Below, one piece after another: positions 18,020 to 26,747 of a stretch of 64,000 nucleotides of DNA. Made by a program: the position numbers and the translations under genes. Location: positions 1,116,001-1,180,000 of the forward strand of contig NZ_JACSGT010000001.1 of assembly GCF_021504595.1 (NCBI RefSeq), in the 5' to 3' direction. The DNA is from Chryseobacterium indicum. Lineage in GTDB: Bacteria > Bacteroidota > Bacteroidia > Flavobacteriales > Weeksellaceae. The notes beneath the pieces are model-generated. The model had not been told where the DNA came from. It did no database searches and was given only the letters and a program-made list of their open reading frames with translations. Positions within the stretch are counted from its first letter, which is position 1. The number at the start of each line of letters is the position of its first letter.

Positions 18020-18661
18020 ATGGCACGAATAACAAAAGGAATCCTTGGAGGATTTTCAGGAAAAGTGGGAACAATTGTAGGCGCAAACTGGCGCGGACAG
18101 GACATTATCAGAAGTATTCCCAAACCAAGCTCGAAACAGCCCACCGAAAAACAGCTGCTGCAGCAGACCAGGTTCAGCATGGTGATCAGCTTTCTGCAGC
18201 CGCTCAAAAATATTCAGACGAAGTATTTCGGATCGGGGAGCGGTTCAAAATCGAGGGTGAATATGGCGGTTTCCTATACCATCAGCGAAGCGTTACAGAT
18301 GAATGGCGATGTTCCCGAACTGGTATACAACAAGGTTCTGATCACGAAAGGGGATCTGGCAGGTTTCCAGAACATTACTGCTGCTCCGCAAACAGGAAAT
18401 ATCATTGCGCTGAACTGGGAAGACAATTCCGCACAGGGAAATGCAGATACCGCCGACAAAGCCAATGTGGTATGTTACAGCGAAGAACTGGGAACGTTTG
18501 AAATTTTCGAATCTGTTGCCGAAAGGGGAGCCTTGACTGCCGATGTCACGATGCCTGCTTCCTACACAGGAAAGGAAATTCAGGTCTGGGTGTTTTTCAG
18601 GAATGCGAAAGAAACGCTAGCGTGTAACAGCGCGTATCTTGGGGCCATGACGATGATTTAA
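18020..18661 (+). CDS. DUF6266 family protein
   Basis: 213 aa from MARITKGILGGFSGKVGTIV, the hallmark N-terminus of DUF6266, a Bacteroidota family of unknown function; an ATG nine bases upstream (18011) is also possible. The C-terminal half looks beta-rich (VWVFFRNAKETLACNSAYLG). No signal peptide is evident. Its GC content is higher than that of the surrounding repeats. Four 10-bp iterons precede it and a strong terminator follows, so it is a single-gene unit. Confidence 0.8.
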   Translation: MARITKGILGGFSGKVGTIVGANWRGQDIIRSIPKPSSKQPTEKQLLQQTRFSMVISFLQPLKNIQTKYFGSGSGSKSRVNMAVSYTISEALQMNGDVPELVYNKVLITKGDLAGFQNITAAPQTGNIIALNWEDNSAQGNADTADKANVVCYSEELGTFEIFESVAERGALTADVTMPASYTGKEIQVWVFFRNAKETLACNSAYLGAMTMI

Positions 18662-18668
18662 TGAGAAG

Positions 18669-18697
18669 CCTCTGCCTGAAAGGGCGGAGGTTTTTTT
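18669..18697 (+). terminator. Terminator of the DUF6266 gene
   Basis: CCTCTGCC (18669-18676) pairs with GGCGGAGG (18683-18690) with one mismatched position, followed by seven T residues. Confidence 0.8.
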
Positions 18698-19393
18698 ATC
18701 CAGGAAATATATCATTTTAAGAGCCTGCTTACATACTGCTCAATAAAAGATGTACAGGTTTTTCTTAATGATCTGATTGATTTATCCTTTTACCTGATAT
18801 TGGAGAACAACAATTAGCAGGCGGTTTTCTGGTAGTGTCGGTTCGACAGGCTCAGGGTGACATCTCGGATACTTACCACAATATTTTAACATTGTCAGGC
18901 TGAGCCTGTCGAAGCCTTTATGAGTAAAAGAGATAAGTCTATTATCTCAAATACAATAAACTTTGTTTATCTTTACATTTAACATTCAGAAATCTTCAGA
19001 TTAAACGGCATCAATGCAAGCTGGTTAAGCTGATTCTGATTAAGGAATCAATCCATTGATTTTTATGAGGTTTTTAAGCTAAAGAAGCTTAACTCCTTAA
19101 GAGTAAAAATAAATTATCAATTTAAACACGCTGAATAAATAGAAATTCCAACGATATTTTTTATGGTATCCCGTAATGGTGAAATTATTTTTTTATTTAT
19201 ATTTGAATTTTAAAAAACGATAAACCATGATCATCTTTACGATACATTCGATTGATTATCAATCGTCATAGGTTATGCCGATATCATATGATGACGCCCG
19301 CTATATGAAAACAGCACTATATTTCTGGAAGTGAAAAGCTGAAAATTCTTAACTTCAGAAATATGCAGGAGGGAAGGAATCGAAGAATTGCGA
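18698..19393. other. Gene-free stretch with inverted CAGGCTGAGCCTGTCG repeats
   Basis: TTCGACAGGCTCAGGGTGAC near 18844 and GTCAGGCTGAGCCTGTCGAA near 18896 form an inverted pair of a common flavobacterial repeat. The remaining ~450 bp before hsdM is AT-rich with no supported gene. Confidence 0.6.
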
Positions 19394-19401
19394 TATATTT
19401 G
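19394..19401 (+). promoter_or_regulatory. Probable -7 box of the hsd operon
   Basis: TATATTTG matches TAnnTTTG and lies 27 bp before the hsdM ATG. No clear -33 TTG is seen at the expected distance. Confidence 0.45.
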
Positions 19402-19428
19402 CTGTTCTATTATATCTAAGATTTAACA

Positions 19429-21036
19429 ATGGCAACGAAAACAGCTGCAAAAACTAAAAGTACCGAAGAAATCCTCTGGGATTCTGCCAATAAATTAAGA
19501 GGTTCTGTAGAGCCTTCCGAATACAAGCACGTGGTGCTGAGTCTCATCTTCCTGAAGTTTGCGAATGACAAATTTCTGAGAAGAAGACAGGAACTCATTA
19601 ATGAGCACAAAGAAGCATTCTTAGATATTCCCGAATTTTATCAGGCAGAAAATGTCTTTTATCTGCCGGAAGAATCGCGGTGGACTTTCATTATGGAAAA
19701 TGCGAAGCAGGAAAATATTACCCTGATTGTAGATTCTGCGCTGAAAACCATCGAGCGTACCAACAAATCTCTGGAAGGCGCATTGCCCGATAATTATTTC
19801 TCCCGTCTCGGGCTGGATCAGTCTAAATTCTCCGCTTTGCTGGATACCATTAACAATATTGATACCCTGAAAGATGAAGCCCACGATATTGTGGGACGTG
19901 TGTACGAATATTTCCTGAGCAAATTTGCCATTGCCGAAGGGAAAGGAAAAGGAGAATTCTATACCCCGAAATCGATCGTCAACCTCATCGCGGAAATGAT
20001 AGAGCCCTACAAAGGAAAAATCTATGATCCTTCCTGCGGTTCGGGTGGGATGTTTGTACAGTCGCTGAAGTTTATAGAAAAACACAAGGGCAACAAAAAG
20101 GATATTTCTATCTATGGTCAGGAGCTTACCAATACCACCTATAAACTGGCGAAGATGAATCTTGCTATCCGTGGGATCTCTTCTAATCTGGGGAGCAAAG
20201 CGGCAGATACTTTTAGCGATGACCAGCACAAAGATCTGAAAGCCGACTACATCATGGCCAACCCGCCTTTTAATTTAAAGGACTGGCGTGCAGAAAACGA
20301 ACTGACCACCGACCCACGATGGACAGGGTATGAAGTGCCTCCAAAATCCAATGCCAACTATGCATGGATTCTGAATATGATCTCCAAACTCTCTCAGAAC
20401 GGCGTTGCCGGATTTATATTGGCAAACGGTGCACTGAGTGGCGGCGGCGAAGAATATAAAATAAGGAAACAGATCATTGAAAATGATTTGGTGGAAGCCG
20501 TGGTGATTTTACCACAAAGTATGTTTTATTCTACCGATATTTCGGTGACACTTTGGATTCTGAACCGCAATAAAAACGAAAGAAGTATTGTAAGGGCGAA
20601 TAATGATTCGTCCGTACCAAACGATGGCATTAAAAAGTACCGTAACCGCAAAGGCGAAGTTCTTTTTATGGATCTGAGGCAGAAAGGCGAGCCGTTTGAA
20701 AAGAAATTCATTCAGTTTGGGGAAGAAGAGATTACGGCTATAGCTTCCCATTATCACAACTGGCAGCAATTCCCCTCTACTGAAGGGGTGTCCGAAGGAC
20801 GGGGTGGTTATAATATTCCTGAGTTTTCTTACAGTGCGACTCTGGAAGAGATCCGCAAAAAAGATTATTCTTTGGTGCCGAGTAAATATATTGAGTTCGT
20901 TAACCGGGATGAAAGTCTGGATTATGATGAACAGATGCAAAGTCTGCAGGCAGATCTGAAAGATTTATTTGAGCAGGAAAGCCAATTGAAAGAGGAGGTT
21001 TCCAATGTTTTTAAAGCTTTGGGGTATGAGTTATAG
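19429..21036 (+). CDS. hsdM: Type I restriction-modification DNA methyltransferase (M subunit)
   Basis: 535 aa. An N-terminal HsdM helical domain (SANKLRGSVEPSEYKHVV) precedes the N6-adenine methylase core, with motif I DPSCGSGGM near residue 200 and motif IV ANPPF near 275. It methylates adenine in the target chosen by HsdS and forms the M2S and R2M2S complexes. The C-terminal coiled region that contacts HsdS is present. A 41-bp palindromic repeat is built in frame near residues 448-462 (FPSTEGVSEGRGGYN), between the usual W and IPEF segments. The gene overlaps hsdS by 11 bp. The matching R subunit is displaced to 29184-32327. Confidence 0.95.
   Translation: MATKTAAKTKSTEEILWDSANKLRGSVEPSEYKHVVLSLIFLKFANDKFLRRRQELINEHKEAFLDIPEFYQAENVFYLPEESRWTFIMENAKQENITLIVDSALKTIERTNKSLEGALPDNYFSRLGLDQSKFSALLDTINNIDTLKDEAHDIVGRVYEYFLSKFAIAEGKGKGEFYTPKSIVNLIAEMIEPYKGKIYDPSCGSGGMFVQSLKFIEKHKGNKKDISIYGQELTNTTYKLAKMNLAIRGISSNLGSKAADTFSDDQHKDLKADYIMANPPFNLKDWRAENELTTDPRWTGYEVPPKSNANYAWILNMISKLSQNGVAGFILANGALSGGGEEYKIRKQIIENDLVEAVVILPQSMFYSTDISVTLWILNRNKNERSIVRANNDSSVPNDGIKKYRNRKGEVLFMDLRQKGEPFEKKFIQFGEEEITAIASHYHNWQQFPSTEGVSEGRGGYNIPEFSYSATLEEIRKKDYSLVPSKYIEFVNRDESLDYDEQMQSLQADLKDLFEQESQLKEEVSNVFKALGYEL
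20771..20811. repeat. 41-bp mobile palindromic repeat inside hsdM
   Basis: The 41 bases differ at only a few positions from 21590-21630 in hsdS. They form two hairpins (CCCC/GGGG and GTCC/GGAC). Codon phase here differs from that in hsdS, so the similarity is at DNA level and does not reflect a shared protein motif. Confidence 0.8.
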
Positions 21037-22213
21037 ACGATTGGGTGATATGGTCAAATTTATCAGTAACAAAAATACTGATGGAAATGCTACGGTATTG
21101 TTTGGGATTAATATTGATAAATTTTTTATGCCATCTGTGGCAAATATTATTGGTGTTGATTTAAAGAAATATAAACTTGTAAAGAAATATCAATTTGCCT
21201 GTAACCGGATGCACGTTGGGCGTGATGAAAGATTACCTATATCAATGTCAACTTTTGATTATGATTTTATTGTTTCTCCGGCATACGATGTTTTTGAAGT
21301 AACTTCTTCTGACGTTTTGCCAGAATATTTGATGTTATGGTTCAGACGTAAAGAGTTTGACAGACAGTGTTGGTTTTATACAGATGCAGATGTGCGAGGT
21401 GGACTTCATTTGGATGCTTTGAAGTCTATTGAAATCAAGGTTCCTTCCATTGAAGAACAGCGTCAAATTGTTGCGCAATACCAGAGCATAGCCAACAAAA
21501 TAAAAGTGAACGAGCAGATTTGCGAGAAACTGGAAGCTGCTGCGCAGGCTTTGTATAAACATTGGTTTGTGGATTTTGAGTTTCCCTATTCCCCTCCGTC
21601 GGAGGGGTGTCCGCAGGACGGGGTGGTCATAGAAAAACCTTATAAATCTTCCGGTGGAAAAATGGTTTGGAACGAAGAACTTGGGAAGGAGATTCCGAAG
21701 GGCTGGGAAGTTGGAGAATTATCTAATTTAATCACTGTGAAATATGGAAAAGATTATAAACACTTAAAAAAAGGGAGTATTCCTCTTTATGGTTCAGGTG
21801 GAATTATGAGTTACGTGAATGAGTTTTTATATGCTGGACCTTCGGTGTTAATTCCTAGAAAAGGATCGCTGAATAATATTTTATATGTTAGAAGTGCATT
21901 TTGGTCAGTCGATACAATGTTTTATTCAATTCCTAGACGTGATAATGTACTGAATTATATATATAATATTTTATCGAAACTAGATTTTAATTCCCTGAAT
22001 GTTGGTTCAGCTGTGCCAAGTATGACAACTGAATATTTAAATAGTATGATTTTGTTGATTCCAAATAAAGAAGTTTTAGCTTCTTTCGAAAATGAAATTA
22101 ACAGAATTGAAGATTATAAGATTTCAATTTCTACACAAAACCAAAAACTCACTCAGCTGCAAAGTTTGCTGTTATCACGCTTGGCGGTTGGAGAGGAAGC
22201 AGAAGCATCATAA
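21026..22213 (+). CDS. hsdS: Type I restriction-modification specificity subunit
   Basis: 395 aa from MSYRRLGDM (ATG inside the hsdM stop region; an earlier in-frame ATG at 21005 is less likely). Two target-recognition domains (about 1-135 and 215-330) are each followed by a conserved helix: EEQRQIVAQYQSIANKI, then KLEAAAQALYKHWFVDFEFP, and at the end QNQKLTQLQSLLLSRLAVG. The protein sets the bipartite DNA target of the M and R subunits. The central linker, usually short before GKPYKSSGGKMVWNEELG, is lengthened by an in-frame 41-bp palindromic repeat. A decayed copy of the 3' end lies at 23982-24044. Confidence 0.93.
   Translation: MSYRRLGDMVKFISNKNTDGNATVLFGINIDKFFMPSVANIIGVDLKKYKLVKKYQFACNRMHVGRDERLPISMSTFDYDFIVSPAYDVFEVTSSDVLPEYLMLWFRRKEFDRQCWFYTDADVRGGLHLDALKSIEIKVPSIEEQRQIVAQYQSIANKIKVNEQICEKLEAAAQALYKHWFVDFEFPYSPPSEGCPQDGVVIEKPYKSSGGKMVWNEELGKEIPKGWEVGELSNLITVKYGKDYKHLKKGSIPLYGSGGIMSYVNEFLYAGPSVLIPRKGSLNNILYVRSAFWSVDTMFYSIPRRDNVLNYIYNILSKLDFNSLNVGSAVPSMTTEYLNSMILLIPNKEVLASFENEINRIEDYKISISTQNQKLTQLQSLLLSRLAVGEEAEAS
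21590..21630. repeat. 41-bp mobile palindromic repeat inside hsdS
   Basis: The perfect stem CCCCTC/GAGGGG, then GTCC/GGAC around a GCA loop. It is translated here as SPPSEGCPQDGVV. It is homologous to 20771-20811 in hsdM but read in another frame. Confidence 0.8.
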
Positions 22214-22253
22214 AACATTTTAAAATTAAAAACTAAATCTGAAAACTCTTACC

Positions 22254-23396
22254 ATGAAAGAAATCGCAAAGCTTCTGCAGGAAGTTAACTGGATAATTAA
22301 AAATAGGAAATCAGAGCTTGCTAAGAATGATGATTCATTTAATATGTTTAGGATCTGTGGGGTTAATCATTATGAAAATACACATTCATCCATCCTTGCA
22401 GAACTGTTAGATCCCAATGGAAGCCATCAGCTGCACCATAAATTTTTAGATGCTTTTATCAATACGCTCATTAAATCGGGTATATTGCCTCCGGAATATG
22501 TTTTTGGATATCAGGATGTCGAAGTACATCGGGAATATGCTACACGGTTTGGAAGACTTGATATTGTAATAAAGAATTCTTCGGGCGAAGCTATTTTAAT
22601 AGAAAATAAAATATATGCAAACGATCAATTCGAGCAGCTGAAAAGGTATCATGCTTTCGGAGTCCAACAATACGGGACTGCGTTTAAATTGCTTTATTTA
22701 ACATTATGGGGGAATGAATCTCCACAGACTGCACCTGATAAAACAGATTATCTGCAGGTTTCTTATTGTGAAGTAATCTTAGACTGGCTGGAGCGGTGCA
22801 TTGAAATAGCTGTAAGGTCTCCTATTGTCCGGGAAACACTGATACAATACAGCAATCACCTTAAAGAGTTAACCAATCAAAATACAACTTCAGCCATGGA
22901 TAAAGAATTAATCGACCAACTGTCCTTAACGGAAAATTTAGATGCCGTTTTTATGATCTCTGCCAATCTCAGCAATGTAAAAAATAATCTGATCAATACT
23001 GTTTTCCTTAAACAGCTTGAACAACTGTGCGAAGAAATGGGACTTGATCTGCTAAGTGATCCTGGAGACTACGTTAACACAAGCTGGGCGGGTTTCCAGT
23101 TTTCAGTTCCTCACTGGAAAAATTACAAAGTACTCATAGAATTCGGAGCACAGGGACTAAGAAACTGTATCATTGGTCTGGCTCCTAAAAATGATCAGGT
23201 TGATACATCGGCGCTTTCAAAGATTAAAGAAAAAGTAGGAGGCGGAAATGCAAGGCTTGCGTACACCAGATTTCCTAAATACCAGAATTGGCAGGCTGAT
23301 GCGATGAAAGCCATTATCAGCGGCGAGATGAAAGGGATTATAAAAAATGAAATCAATAAGTTGTTTGAATTGCTGGCAGAGGTTGAAGGGGTGTAG
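22254..23396 (+). CDS. PD-(D/E)XK nuclease family protein (PDDEXK_4-like)
   Basis: 380 aa. The N-terminal half has the pattern of the PDDEXK_4 family: NMFRICGVNHYENTHSSILA, then RFGRLDIVIKNSSGEAILIE with IENKIY, giving the D...(I)EnK catalytic set near residues 103-118. The C-terminal part is variable. Such proteins are common accessory genes in restriction and defence islands and are thought to cut DNA; the target is unknown. It lies 40 bp after hsdS, on the same strand, in the gap between hsdS and hsdR. Confidence 0.8.
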   Translation: MKEIAKLLQEVNWIIKNRKSELAKNDDSFNMFRICGVNHYENTHSSILAELLDPNGSHQLHHKFLDAFINTLIKSGILPPEYVFGYQDVEVHREYATRFGRLDIVIKNSSGEAILIENKIYANDQFEQLKRYHAFGVQQYGTAFKLLYLTLWGNESPQTAPDKTDYLQVSYCEVILDWLERCIEIAVRSPIVRETLIQYSNHLKELTNQNTTSAMDKELIDQLSLTENLDAVFMISANLSNVKNNLINTVFLKQLEQLCEEMGLDLLSDPGDYVNTSWAGFQFSVPHWKNYKVLIEFGAQGLRNCIIGLAPKNDQVDTSALSKIKEKVGGGNARLAYTRFPKYQNWQADAMKAIISGEMKGIIKNEINKLFELLAEVEGV

Positions 23397-23434
23397 AAAA
23401 CTGATATCATTATTGCGATGTTATATAAAGAAAT

Positions 23435-23908
23435 ATGAAAGATGAGTTTGAAATACTGTTCAATACGATTAAGATATTAAAGGAAAAATACAGGCATCAT
23501 AAAAAGAATTTTACTTTAGATGGAAAGCTGGTAGGAGATATAGGAGAAGTACTGGTTGCAGAACATTATGGGTTAACTCTTTATGGAGATAATACTCACA
23601 TTCACGATGGGTTTGTGACAGATTCAAAGGAAAGGGAAGTCCAGATAAAAGCTTCCTTTAAAGAGTATTTTTATTTTACTAAACATATTGATCGAAAACC
23701 AAAATATTTTATTGCAGTGCAACTCTATGAAGATGGTACATTTGAAGAAATTTATAATGGAACAGGAAAACTGCTTTTTAATAAATTACTTGCCCATTTA
23801 CCAACTGACAGAAAGCATCCCTACAGATTATCTGTGAGAAGATTGAGAGAATTGAATATGTCTGAGGAGAATGTTGATAGGATAATGAGGATCATTGAGA
23901 TTTCATAA
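23435..23908 (+). CDS. DUF6998-like protein, PD-(D/E)XK-type fold suspected
   Basis: 157 aa. The pattern FTLDGKLVGDIGEVLVAEHYGL, then DGFV, REVQIKAS and EEIYNGTGK resembles the family I know as DUF6998, which occurs near type I restriction genes. The EVQIKA strand with an upstream D and E suggests a restriction-endonuclease-like fold. It lies 38 bp after the PDDEXK gene and just before the decayed hsdS 3' end. Family assignment is from memory; nuclease activity is inference. Confidence 0.6.
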   Translation: MKDEFEILFNTIKILKEKYRHHKKNFTLDGKLVGDIGEVLVAEHYGLTLYGDNTHIHDGFVTDSKEREVQIKASFKEYFYFTKHIDRKPKYFIAVQLYEDGTFEEIYNGTGKLLFNKLLAHLPTDRKHPYRLSVRRLRELNMSEENVDRIMRIIEIS

Positions 23909-23981
23909 GTCAGGACTTATTCGTAACGAGTTCGATGGCTAAAAGGAAATATAACATCTTACCAGAGTAAAATATAAAGAT

Positions 23982-24044
23982 TAAAAACTCAGACAACTGC
24001 AAAGCTTGTTGTTGTCGCGGTTGGGGAGGAAGAAACAGTTTCAT
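23982..24044 (+). pseudogene. Decayed duplicate of the hsdS 3' end
   Basis: Read in the proper frame these bases give KLRQLQSLLLSRLG, matching the HsdS C-terminus KLTQLQSLLLSRLA. The similarity continues over the GGAGGAAG stretch and the stop region. The accessory pair at 22254-23908 is thus bracketed by two copies of the hsdS 3' end. This points to insertion by recombination or to loss of a second hsdS. Confidence 0.8.
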
Positions 24045-24077
24045 AAAAATTAAAAAATAACCAATAAAAAACAAATT

Positions 24078-24878
24078 ATGTACAGAGGATTTAACATTAA
24101 GTGTAAGGACTACGAGGTTGATTATAAATATTATAAGTTAGGTAGTGAAGTTCAAAATGCTAAAAAGGAACAAATAAAAAATAAGTTTAAGCATTATTTG
24201 ATCGATAACGAGACTCTTAGCGGAAATGAAATTATGGATCAATGGTTCCCGAAAAACGAATACCACATTTTTTTATCACATTCACATAATGATTTAGATT
24301 TGGCTTTAAATTTAGCAGGAATATTAAAGCAGGAACATAACTTAAATGTTTTTGTGGATTCTAACGTTTGGTTAAACTGCAAAGATTTATTAAAACTTAT
24401 TGATGATCATTATTGCAAAAATATTAATGATTCCAACTACAACTATCAGGCACGAAATTACAGTACGTCTCACGTTCATATGATGTTGATGAATTCATTA
24501 AATTCAACAATTAATAGTAGTGAAGCCCTCTTCTTTTTAAACACACCGAATTCTATTTCCGCTAAAGAAGTTATCAAACAAGAAACGTTTTCACCTTGGA
24601 TTTTTGCTGAAATTGAAACCAGTAAAATTATAAATAAAGTTACTCCTAAGCGATTATTTGAAAAAACAAAAATGTTCAGTAAATCTCATAAAGAATATGT
24701 TGCTTTAAATGAGTCAGATAAGAGATTGCAGATTTCTTATGAATTGGAGCTTGGTCACTTAACTGATTTAAGTTCTGACGAATTTGAGGAGTGGATAAAT
24801 AATTACTATAGTTCACCAGAAAATGCTTTAGATAGTTTATATAATTACAAAAGATTGAGAAATATTTTAATTAAATAG
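24078..24878 (+). CDS. TIR-like domain protein
   Basis: 266 aa. After a ~60-residue N-terminal part, EYHIFLSHSHNDLDLALNLA, NVFVDSNVWLN and LLKLIDD form the first half of a TIR-like fold. SEALFFLNTPN and SPWIFAEIETSKII follow, the last carrying the W...E that in TIR enzymes holds the catalytic glutamate (about E178). TIR domains in bacterial immunity cleave or cyclise NAD+. It is the first gene of a tight triad, 2 bp before the membrane-protein gene and followed by a second TIR gene. An anti-phage role is inferred from the domain and island context. Confidence 0.7.
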   Translation: MYRGFNIKCKDYEVDYKYYKLGSEVQNAKKEQIKNKFKHYLIDNETLSGNEIMDQWFPKNEYHIFLSHSHNDLDLALNLAGILKQEHNLNVFVDSNVWLNCKDLLKLIDDHYCKNINDSNYNYQARNYSTSHVHMMLMNSLNSTINSSEALFFLNTPNSISAKEVIKQETFSPWIFAEIETSKIINKVTPKRLFEKTKMFSKSHKEYVALNESDKRLQISYELELGHLTDLSSDEFEEWINNYYSSPENALDSLYNYKRLRNILIK

Positions 24879-24880
24879 AA

Positions 24881-25279
24881 ATGGAAAAAAAACTAAAACA
24901 TCTAGAATTTATTCATAATACTATAAATCGTATGTCAACCAATAGTTTTTATATTAAAGGCTGGTGTGTGACTATAGTTGCTGCATTGTTTGCGCTGGCA
25001 GAAAAGGATATATTAACCAATTTTATCTTTATATCATATTTTGTATTGTTTGTATTCTGGTTTTTAAACGGATTTTTTCTACAATTAGAAAGAAAGTTTA
25101 GATCTCTATACGATGTTGTACGTTTAAAAAGTGAAATGGATATAGATTTCTCAATGGATATTAGTAGCTTTAATTCAGACTTCAATAGTTATTTTTCTGC
25201 TTTAACTTCTAAATCATTATTGCTTTTTTATTTCCCGCTTTTAGTTGTAGTGCTTATAATAATATATTTACTCAAATAA
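24881..25279 (+). CDS. Small multi-pass membrane protein between two TIR genes
   Basis: 132 aa. KGWCVTIVAALFALAE and FIFISYFVLFVFWFLNGFF form a paired N-terminal membrane segment; a polar middle with an LERKFRSLYD motif follows, then a last membrane segment (LLLFYFPLLVVVLIIIYLL). The NSFYIKGW...ALFALA and ERKFR pattern recurs in small membrane proteins that I recall beside TIR-like genes (some annotated as RipA-like octameric membrane proteins); that link is from memory and uncertain. It is spaced 2 bp and 1 bp from its neighbours, so the three are almost certainly co-translated. Confidence 0.65.
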   Translation: MEKKLKHLEFIHNTINRMSTNSFYIKGWCVTIVAALFALAEKDILTNFIFISYFVLFVFWFLNGFFLQLERKFRSLYDVVRLKSEMDIDFSMDISSFNSDFNSYFSALTSKSLLLFYFPLLVVVLIIIYLLK

Positions 25280-25280
25280 C

Positions 25281-26111
25281 ATGGATTACAAATATGATGT
25301 TGCTTTATCATTCGCAGGTGAAGATAGAGAGTATATTGAAAGATTTGCCGAGATTTTAAAAGAAGCAGGAGTGTCTGTGTTTTACGATAAATTTGAAGAA
25401 GTAGATTTATGGGGAAAAGATTTGGCAATTCATTTTGATTACGTTTATCGTAGACAATCAAAATACTTTATCCCTTTTATTTCTAAAAATTATGCAGAGA
25501 AGGTTTGGACAAATTATGAAGTAAGAACTGCTTTTGCGAGATCAATCGAAAATAAAGATGAAGAATATATTCTCCCTGTGAAATTAGATGATACAGAACT
25601 AGATGGTTTGCGATCAACAATTGCTTCTCTTGACGCAAGAACTCATTCTCCTGAAGAATTAGCTAATAAGTTTTTAAAAAAACTGGGCAGTGAAGTTAGC
25701 GTACCCACACCACAGAAAGATGAGCCTCAAGGAAATGTTTATTTGTCAACATATTTGGAAGTAAGTGAATTGTATGGCTTAACTGGGATAAACATAGGAG
25801 TTACTGTAACAAATTTCATAAAAGAAGATAGATTTTTTGGACCACCAATTTTTAAAATTAGTCAACCAATAATTGGTACTAATGATACCTTTCAACTAGT
25901 AAATCCATCTCCAAATTTTGAATTTCCTAAAAAGCTAGTATTTGGTGAACAATATTCAGTTCAATATTCTTTATCAAAGGGATTTTTAGATACAATGAAA
26001 AAATTAGAAGGAAAGAATGTTACATTGACCGCCTTTGCGACAACAACTGTTGGTGAAAAATATGTGTCCAATCCTATGGAAATTGATGATTTATTTAAAT
26101 TTAAAAAATAA
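25281..26111 (+). CDS. TIR domain protein with beta-rich C-terminal domain
   Basis: 276 aa. Residues 1-145 are a TIR domain of the TIR_2 kind: KYDVALSFAGEDREYIERFA, VSVFYDKFEEVDLWGKDL, FIPFISKNYAEKVWTNYE, with E80 in the place of the catalytic glutamate. Residues ~150-276 appear beta-rich (TGINIGVTVTNF, QYSVQYSLSKGF) and may be a sensor or ligand-binding part; no family is recognised. It probably acts as an NAD+-consuming effector or signal enzyme together with the TIR-like protein and membrane protein upstream. Activity is known for the family, not shown here. Confidence 0.75.
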   Translation: MDYKYDVALSFAGEDREYIERFAEILKEAGVSVFYDKFEEVDLWGKDLAIHFDYVYRRQSKYFIPFISKNYAEKVWTNYEVRTAFARSIENKDEEYILPVKLDDTELDGLRSTIASLDARTHSPEELANKFLKKLGSEVSVPTPQKDEPQGNVYLSTYLEVSELYGLTGINIGVTVTNFIKEDRFFGPPIFKISQPIIGTNDTFQLVNPSPNFEFPKKLVFGEQYSVQYSLSKGFLDTMKKLEGKNVTLTAFATTTVGEKYVSNPMEIDDLFKFKK

Positions 26112-26228
26112 GCTTTAATATAACAATATTTTTTGCAACTCTACTTATTATAGCTGGATAATTCAAGAAAGTTTAGGTAAAGGAGTTAACTGAAGTAAAA
26201 TAAAAACTAATAATAGAGAACTTGAAAT

Positions 26229-26726
26229 ATGAGTATTATTACAAAACTGAAAATTCTAAACTTCAAAAGCTTTGAGAAATTTGAATTAGAATTTAGTGAA
26301 AGTGTAAATATAATTGTTGGAAATAATGAAGTCAGTAAATCAACAATTTTAGAAACTATTCATTTATGTCTAACTGGATATTTTCACGGTAAGATCTTGA
26401 AAAATGATTTAGCTCATATATTTTAATAAAAAGTAGAACAAGATTTTTTACAAAATATAAATGATGGTAATGTAGTGTTACCACCTGTTGTAGAGATTGA
26501 ACTGTTCTTAAAGGAGAAGAGTTAGAGAAATTATCTGGAGATGGTAATTCGGATAAAGTCTCTAGTGTTTCTATATTATATAGAGTTGAATTTGATAAAG
26601 ATTTTCAAGATGATTAGCCGGAATTGATTAAATCAAAAACATTTCAAAATTTGGAGGTTTGCCAAAAGAAGATTTTGACTATTTTAAGCCACTTTTTGAT
26701 AAGAATAAAATATTTTTCGATAATTA
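26229..26726 (+). pseudogene. Decayed 5' part of an OLD/GajA-like ATPase gene
   Basis: The first 65 codons read LKILNFKSFEKFELEF and IIVGNNEVSKSTILETIHLC, the start of an OLD-type ABC ATPase. The Walker A glycine is changed (EVSKST for the usual EAGKST). Two stops follow, then frames continue with at least two shifts (PPVVEIELFLK, LYRVEFDKDFQ, GLPKEDFDYFKPLFDKN). Nothing after about residue 165 remains. It is a dead remnant of a defence-type ATPase between the TIR gene and the DUF262 gene. Confidence 0.85.
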
Positions 26727-26747
26727 AAAATAATTAGCATAGTATAT

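Noticed and set aside
17821..18501. 226-codon plus-strand frame overlapping the DUF6266 gene
   Set aside because: It covers the iterons and runs in another frame through a gene with a clear family match; its residues show no folded pattern.
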